This document shows positions 39,501 through 45,500 of a stretch of DNA of 64,000 nt, in pieces (within the stretch, counting starts at the first letter, position 1; each line of letters starts with the position of its first letter). The DNA comes from Rapana venosa (taxonomy: Eukaryota; Mollusca; Gastropoda; Neogastropoda; Muricidae). Below the pieces are notes generated by a model. That model was not told the origin of the DNA. It saw nothing but the letters and a program-made list of their open reading frames with translations, and ran no database searches. The translations under genes and the position numbers were made by a program. The stretch covers positions 39,545,225 to 39,609,224 of the forward strand of contig CM054138.1 in assembly GCA_028751875.1 (NCBI GenBank), written 5' to 3'.

Positions 39501-42500
39501 AGAAAGCAAGAAGTGTTGGTTTGATTTCTATCGTGCCCCAAATTTTTCCCATCCACTAGACCTTGTGTGGTGGTCTAGGTGCTATTCTTTCAGATGAGAT
39601 GATAAACCATGGTCCCACATGCAACATGCATTCAGCACACACAAAAGAGCCCATGACAATAAGAGAGTTGTCCTTGGCAAAAGTATGTAGATAAAAAGCC
39701 ATGGATAAGGAAACAAATACACATGCAGACGGGGGATCCAAAAAACAACAAAATGGCTGGAGCTGCTTGTGGCAACACAGTCACCACAAGTAGAGCAGCC
39801 CAAATTTCACACAGAGTGTCTGAAAGTAGTGTACAGTGCTTTTGAAAAACATTTGACTATTGTAATTTTATTTCATAGATTTTGTCTGCGGCGCAACATG
39901 TTTGTAATATCTGTTTGTTTAAACTATTGATTATTTATCATTGATTGCATGACTGTGTAAGATCAGATTGAATGCATGCGCTTTGATTTGTCTTTGCAAG
40001 ATATAGCGCTATATAAGTTTCATTTATTATTATTATTATCATTATTTTTACAGTGCAATACAGTACAATGAGTGGCTGATTTTAAGCATGCATGAACAGA
40101 ATGTGTTAAACAATACTGTGAAAGAGTACAAAGGCCTTTCACTGAGCCTCAGATTGTATCTATGAATTGTGACACACAGAAGAAAATATCAATTTGTGTT
40201 GTTGTCTGTGTGTCTGTCTCAACAGGAGCCAAGTCCACAGAGAACCTGAACAAGGACCCCGGTGTGGAGGATGACCTGGATGGAGGATTCCGCACACTGT
40301 CTCCAACCCCACTGATGCCTCGTGGGGAACGACCTCGAGGTCGCATGTCACCTGGCAGTGAGATGCTGACCCTGGAGCAGTTCCTGAAGGAGGCCCACAA
40401 AGAGGCCGACGTCAGCCCTTCTCCCAAAGAGGCCGTGAGTCTGCTGATCACTCCCTGCCCTGCACGTGACAGTGGCAAGAATGACTTTAAAAGATGGATG
40501 CCATAGACTTCAGCTTCAGTCCCATGAGCCCATGAAGTCCTGGGTTTGAATCCCAGTGGCATCTGGTGAATTAGGGGTGGGGATTTTTACAATCTCCCAG
40601 GTCAACTTCAAGTGCAGACCTGCCAGTTCCTTTATTCCCTTTGTGTATATACACACAGAGAATATAAAATACGCAGGTTAAAGATCACGTAATTCATGTT
40701 AGCATTTGGTAGGTTATGGAAAGATGAATCATGCATGCATCCCAGAAGTTGGAATGTGGCTACCTTCATCGTGGGCAGAAACAGTCGCATTCACAAATTC
40801 TCACTATTCATGAACCTTGGAGTTCTAGCTAGGACCCCCCCCCCAAAAAAAAAAGCTTTTAAAAAATGTGCAGTGGTGCAAATTCAACAAGGATGCAGAG
40901 AGAAACCCCTCTCTTTGGGAAACTGGTACAGCTGTCTGTAGACCTGGCTCTAGGCATGACGATAGCTTGCACCAGAAGACAAACAGGAAATATCTCCATG
41001 TAGATAGATTCTGAAGATGCTTGTCAGCTTGCTTTCTTCTCTGATGAAACTGCTGGTAAAAAAACCAAACTAACAAACACACAAGTAATCATTTTCTGAA
41101 TTGCCTGCTGATTGCAATGGGTAGGTGGATACAGGTTTTAATGATTGTTGAGTGATGAATGTTGACACTCTTTTCATACAGATATGTTGGTTAAGACTTT
41201 TACTTCATGGTAAATGTGCATGAAATAATTTTCCTGTTACCATCAGAATAACGGTTTGTACAAAGGAGAAAATAGTTCAGACAGAGAGAGAGAGAGCACT
41301 AGTTTTAAACAGAGACCCATAAAACAAACTTAACAAAATAAAAACTGCCAACCTCAAATATAACCAGCCACAGAATAAAGAAAAACTGTCAACAGGGCTC
41401 AGCAGTAAATACTTAGTTGCAGCTATGATGAGATTGGTATGCACCTTCTTTGGGACATAGCCCATGGGGATGTTGCAGGTCTTTCAGTGTAAATAGCATC
41501 CTCACCTTCTGGACATTTCCTGCTTTGAATTCTTTCTTTTCTATCCCTCTCTTTGTTTCTCCCTTGTTCTTTTTCATCCTGCCACCTCCTTGTCTACTTT
41601 TTGCCTTCTTGCTCCATTCTCCTGCCTTAAAAGATAACCATTCTCTCCCATGCTGAAGTTGGATGTGCTGGGCCTGACTTGTCAGGGACTTGACAGCAGC
41701 ACAGTGCATTTTCGCTCATATGACAGACAACAATAATTGCTGTCTGAGTGTTTGACAAAGAAGAAGAAGTTTGGGACATAGCAGATGGTGTACAGTATAA
41801 TGTTGAATCAGAATAAATATCACTGAACACCTCCAGTGTTGCTCACCTACAGTGCAGGGCTGCTTCTGGTTGGTGGCCTATTGGTAGCTGACTCCTTGTA
41901 GACTTCTGGCTCTAGGACTGCTTCAGAATGAGCCAGGTGTGAATGTGTGTGTCTTTGATTTTACATCTAATATTGGTGTGAATGTGTGTGGTGAGACAGG
42001 GATGAGAGCTGTGGAGTTCAAGAGTTCTTAAAAAAGAAAAGATCCACCTCTGAATCACAGTGAGCTAAGTATTTGTGGGCTATTTTCAGAACATATTTAT
42101 CCATCGAGTTTCTGCTTTTACAAAACAATGGTGTCGCTTTTCATGGGAATATGGCTTTGTTAAGTACTTTGGTTCAAAAACACCAGTGAGGTCTATTGTC
42201 TTTGTGCCTTGTTCTGAGTGGTTTTGTGTGACACAGGTCCCCTTGGAATTAAAAGCAGGTGATACTGACCTTGGAGGAAGTGATGTGTACAATGTCAACA
42301 ACAACAAAGTGTGTACAAAGTCAGACTGTGGACATTCTTGTTAAACTATAACTGTTCCCTCAGAGAAATGTTTGTGGGGTGTGCAGCGACGGTTGTCAGG
42401 TCGGCGACGGAGCCAGGACGACACAGAATCACGCAGCAGTGAGAACTCGGACCACAGCAGTCAGCGGGCAGTTATCCAGCGACTGCAGGCCGTGGCTGCA

Positions 42501-45500
42501 GCACATCACCTGCAGCAGCAACACCAACAGCAGCAACATCCTCCAGACCTCCGCCGCATAGCCAGTCCTGTGCCGGAGCCAGGGTCCTTGCCCCCACCCC
42601 AGGAGGCGTCCCGCATGGGCCACGGTGCTCAGGACCCCAACCTGTCAAGACTGTCGGGGATATCAGGGGGCAGTGCTATGGCCATTGACCTCTCACCCCC
42701 AGGCCCTATGGGCCGCATGGACATGCTGACCTCCACTCCCAAAGTGGACAGTCCCCTGTACAGGATGCGCGGGGTGGAGGATCGCGATGTGTCAGGGCAG
42801 CGCAGTCAGGGGTCGGAGGAGCAGGATGGTCAGGGGGAGTACCAGGACGACCAGCACAAGTACGCCATCCCCCACCAGCATCACAGGTGACCTTGTAGGC
42901 CCCGGTACAGTCACACACCTGCAGGGTGGTGCTTATGCTGTACTTGTGTGTGCTTAGCTGTGTGTGTTTGGTGGTTTTGGTTGTCTGTAAACAACAAGAT
43001 TGGATTGGATTGGAATGTTATGAATGACTTCATTGATCACTAGTGGTAAGAGTGCTAATGTGATTTGATGGTAAGCGAAGGCCAGGGTTTCCAGTCTCCA
43101 CAGTCTGTTTGAGGGGACTTTCCCCCTGGAGTTCACGTTGATACCAGGTCCAGCCCCCTTAAGATTGTTTGGATCAGACTATAAACCAAGGTCTAATAGG
43201 GGAACACGCATGGGACCATGTGCACACACTAAAACCCTTCTTCCTTTCGTAAAGAGTAGGCTAGTTGTGCCCCATGGCTTGAATGACACCAAGATATTCA
43301 GCATGCACCTTTTACCTGGAGAAGGAGAGACTCCACCAGGGTGAGCTTTCCCTAGAGAAACTTCCTGAAGTGGAGAACTGTTGTTTTTCTTCTTTAAACA
43401 TAAACATCTGCAAACACCTTCCATATGCTGTAAAGGAGACATAAGAACATATTTTTTGGTATCAAAGAGACTCTGTATTGACAGTTTCATATCTTATACT
43501 GATGTCATGTTGTTGGTCGCCTTGTCTGATCTGCCTTCACTGCTTTATGGAGACCTGACTCCTCCCTGAGTTCAGTCAGGTGTTGGGGCACTGCCCTCAG
43601 GTGCTGTGCAGACTGGCAGTAAGTATAGTTGACAGTAGCTTCCAGAGGCACCCTGAAGCATTTGTGGAGGTGAAAATGAAGTGTTTGAACCAAAAGGTGT
43701 GTCAGCATGGGACCAGAATTTTGACAGAGAACCTCTGGAGTAATTTTCATTACAGTTTTTTCATGTATCTTTTTATGCTTGTGATGTTGATTTAAGAATA
43801 GTACCTTAGCACCTAGGTATTGTCCATCCACATCAGGATGTAGTCCTCTGTAACAGTCCTCCATTGGTTCCTGTCTTGTGCTGCTGTGGGCCATGTCACG
43901 CCCATGTGTTTCTTGATGTCATCAAGCCATCTGGTTGCTGATCTGCCAGGAATTCTGTTACTGTATCTGTCCTATCTAACCATGTCTGTTTCCATTCTGT
44001 GTGCCTTTTCGTCTACTGTCCTCTTGTCTTTAGACATACTCCACTATCAAGTGGCGTTTCTCTGTTCCAGTCTGCAGTTGTTGCAGACCCTCTGATGTGA
44101 CTTGTTGTATATATACATGTGCAGGATGGACAGCCGTCTACCATCAGGGCAGGAGCTGCCCCATCACCCCTCCACGTCTCAGCAAAGTGTTTTCAGACCG
44201 AGTGGGCCAGAACCTCTGCGGTCCCCCCCTCCTCCACCCCACACTGCCCTGAGGGCCATGAATAACCGTGAACTGCCGCCCACCCCTGCAGACAGAGAAA
44301 TGAGGCGAGAGTCCTTACCCCCTGCTGACCGGCTAGACCGTCTGACCAGAGGGCCAGGACCAGAGCAGGGAGGTGTTCGAGATGGGAGACACGCGGATCC
44401 TGAGCGACGCCGATCTGCCATTGGAGAGCAGCAGAGAGAGCAGAGGCGACAGATGCCGCGTTCTCGGTCAGTGGGTCCTCATGGGTATCCGCAGCCAGAG
44501 GTGGCGGAGCAGAGTGGGGGCAACTGCGGTGCTGGGAGGATGGGGGAGAGGGAGCCAGAATGCAGAGAGGAGTCGGCTCGCAGGGAGAGTGTGGGCTCCC
44601 CCATCAGGCGACCCCCGGCCTCTCAGGCCCCGCGCCCACACCAGCGTCCTGCCAGCGTCATGGGTCACCCCTCCTCCTACCCCCACCAGTCCCCCCAGCC
44701 CCGACAGGACGGCAACAACTCCAACTCTGGACCCCTCAGGCACAGTGGTGTCGGGGAGAGGGACATGCAGCGCATGCGTGCAGAGCCCATGGTGGGCAGT
44801 GCCAATGGACCTCTGCCACGGAGAGAGGCGGAGGACTATGGTCAGAGAAGACAGACGGTGGAGTTGAGGCCTCGGAGAGAAGGGGGGGACTGCAGTCAGC
44901 CGGGCTATGCTGAGAGACCCAAGTCTGTGCCTCCACACTTGTTCAACAAATCAGACAGCAGTTCTCCTGGAGAACAGGGCGGTCATGCGAACAGCGCTCA
45001 TCCTGTGGCTGCTCCCAGACACAACAGGGAGGGGACTCCTCGCTCCTCTGCAGAGGGGCCCATGCGTGACAGGGACACATCCTCGCGTGGGTCACTGGAC
45101 ATGTCGGTGAGTGGACGGGTGTCTCAGATGAACGCTGCTGCTGCTGCTGCTGCCTCGCAGGGCCGGTCAGGGGGACACAGCTCGGCTTCCTTGCCCAACA
45201 GGTACGCTGGGCCAGGTGTGGCTGCAGGCTCTGCTCCGATGGTCAACCACACTCCTTCCTCAGGACGACCACCGCCTACACAGCAACATCCCTACAGTAC
45301 ACCCAGCCCTCAAGGGCCTTCCTCTAGTTTCCAAGAAGGACCTGGTGGTTTTCAGGGCAGAGGGGGTCGTCAGGACTCTGGTGGGGGGCCTCCAGGGCCA
45401 GGCTATGGCAGAAGCACCACCCCAGGTCCTAGGCATGGACCGGACCCTTACGGGCGCGATTCCTCCAACCCCAGCAATCCTTACTCCACTCCACAGCGCC

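Noticed and set aside
40530..40620. Possible tRNA gene (B box GGGTTTGAATCCC)
   Set aside because: Only the promoter-like part resembles a tRNA. No cloverleaf can be closed, and the sequence continues into a SINE body found elsewhere in the window.
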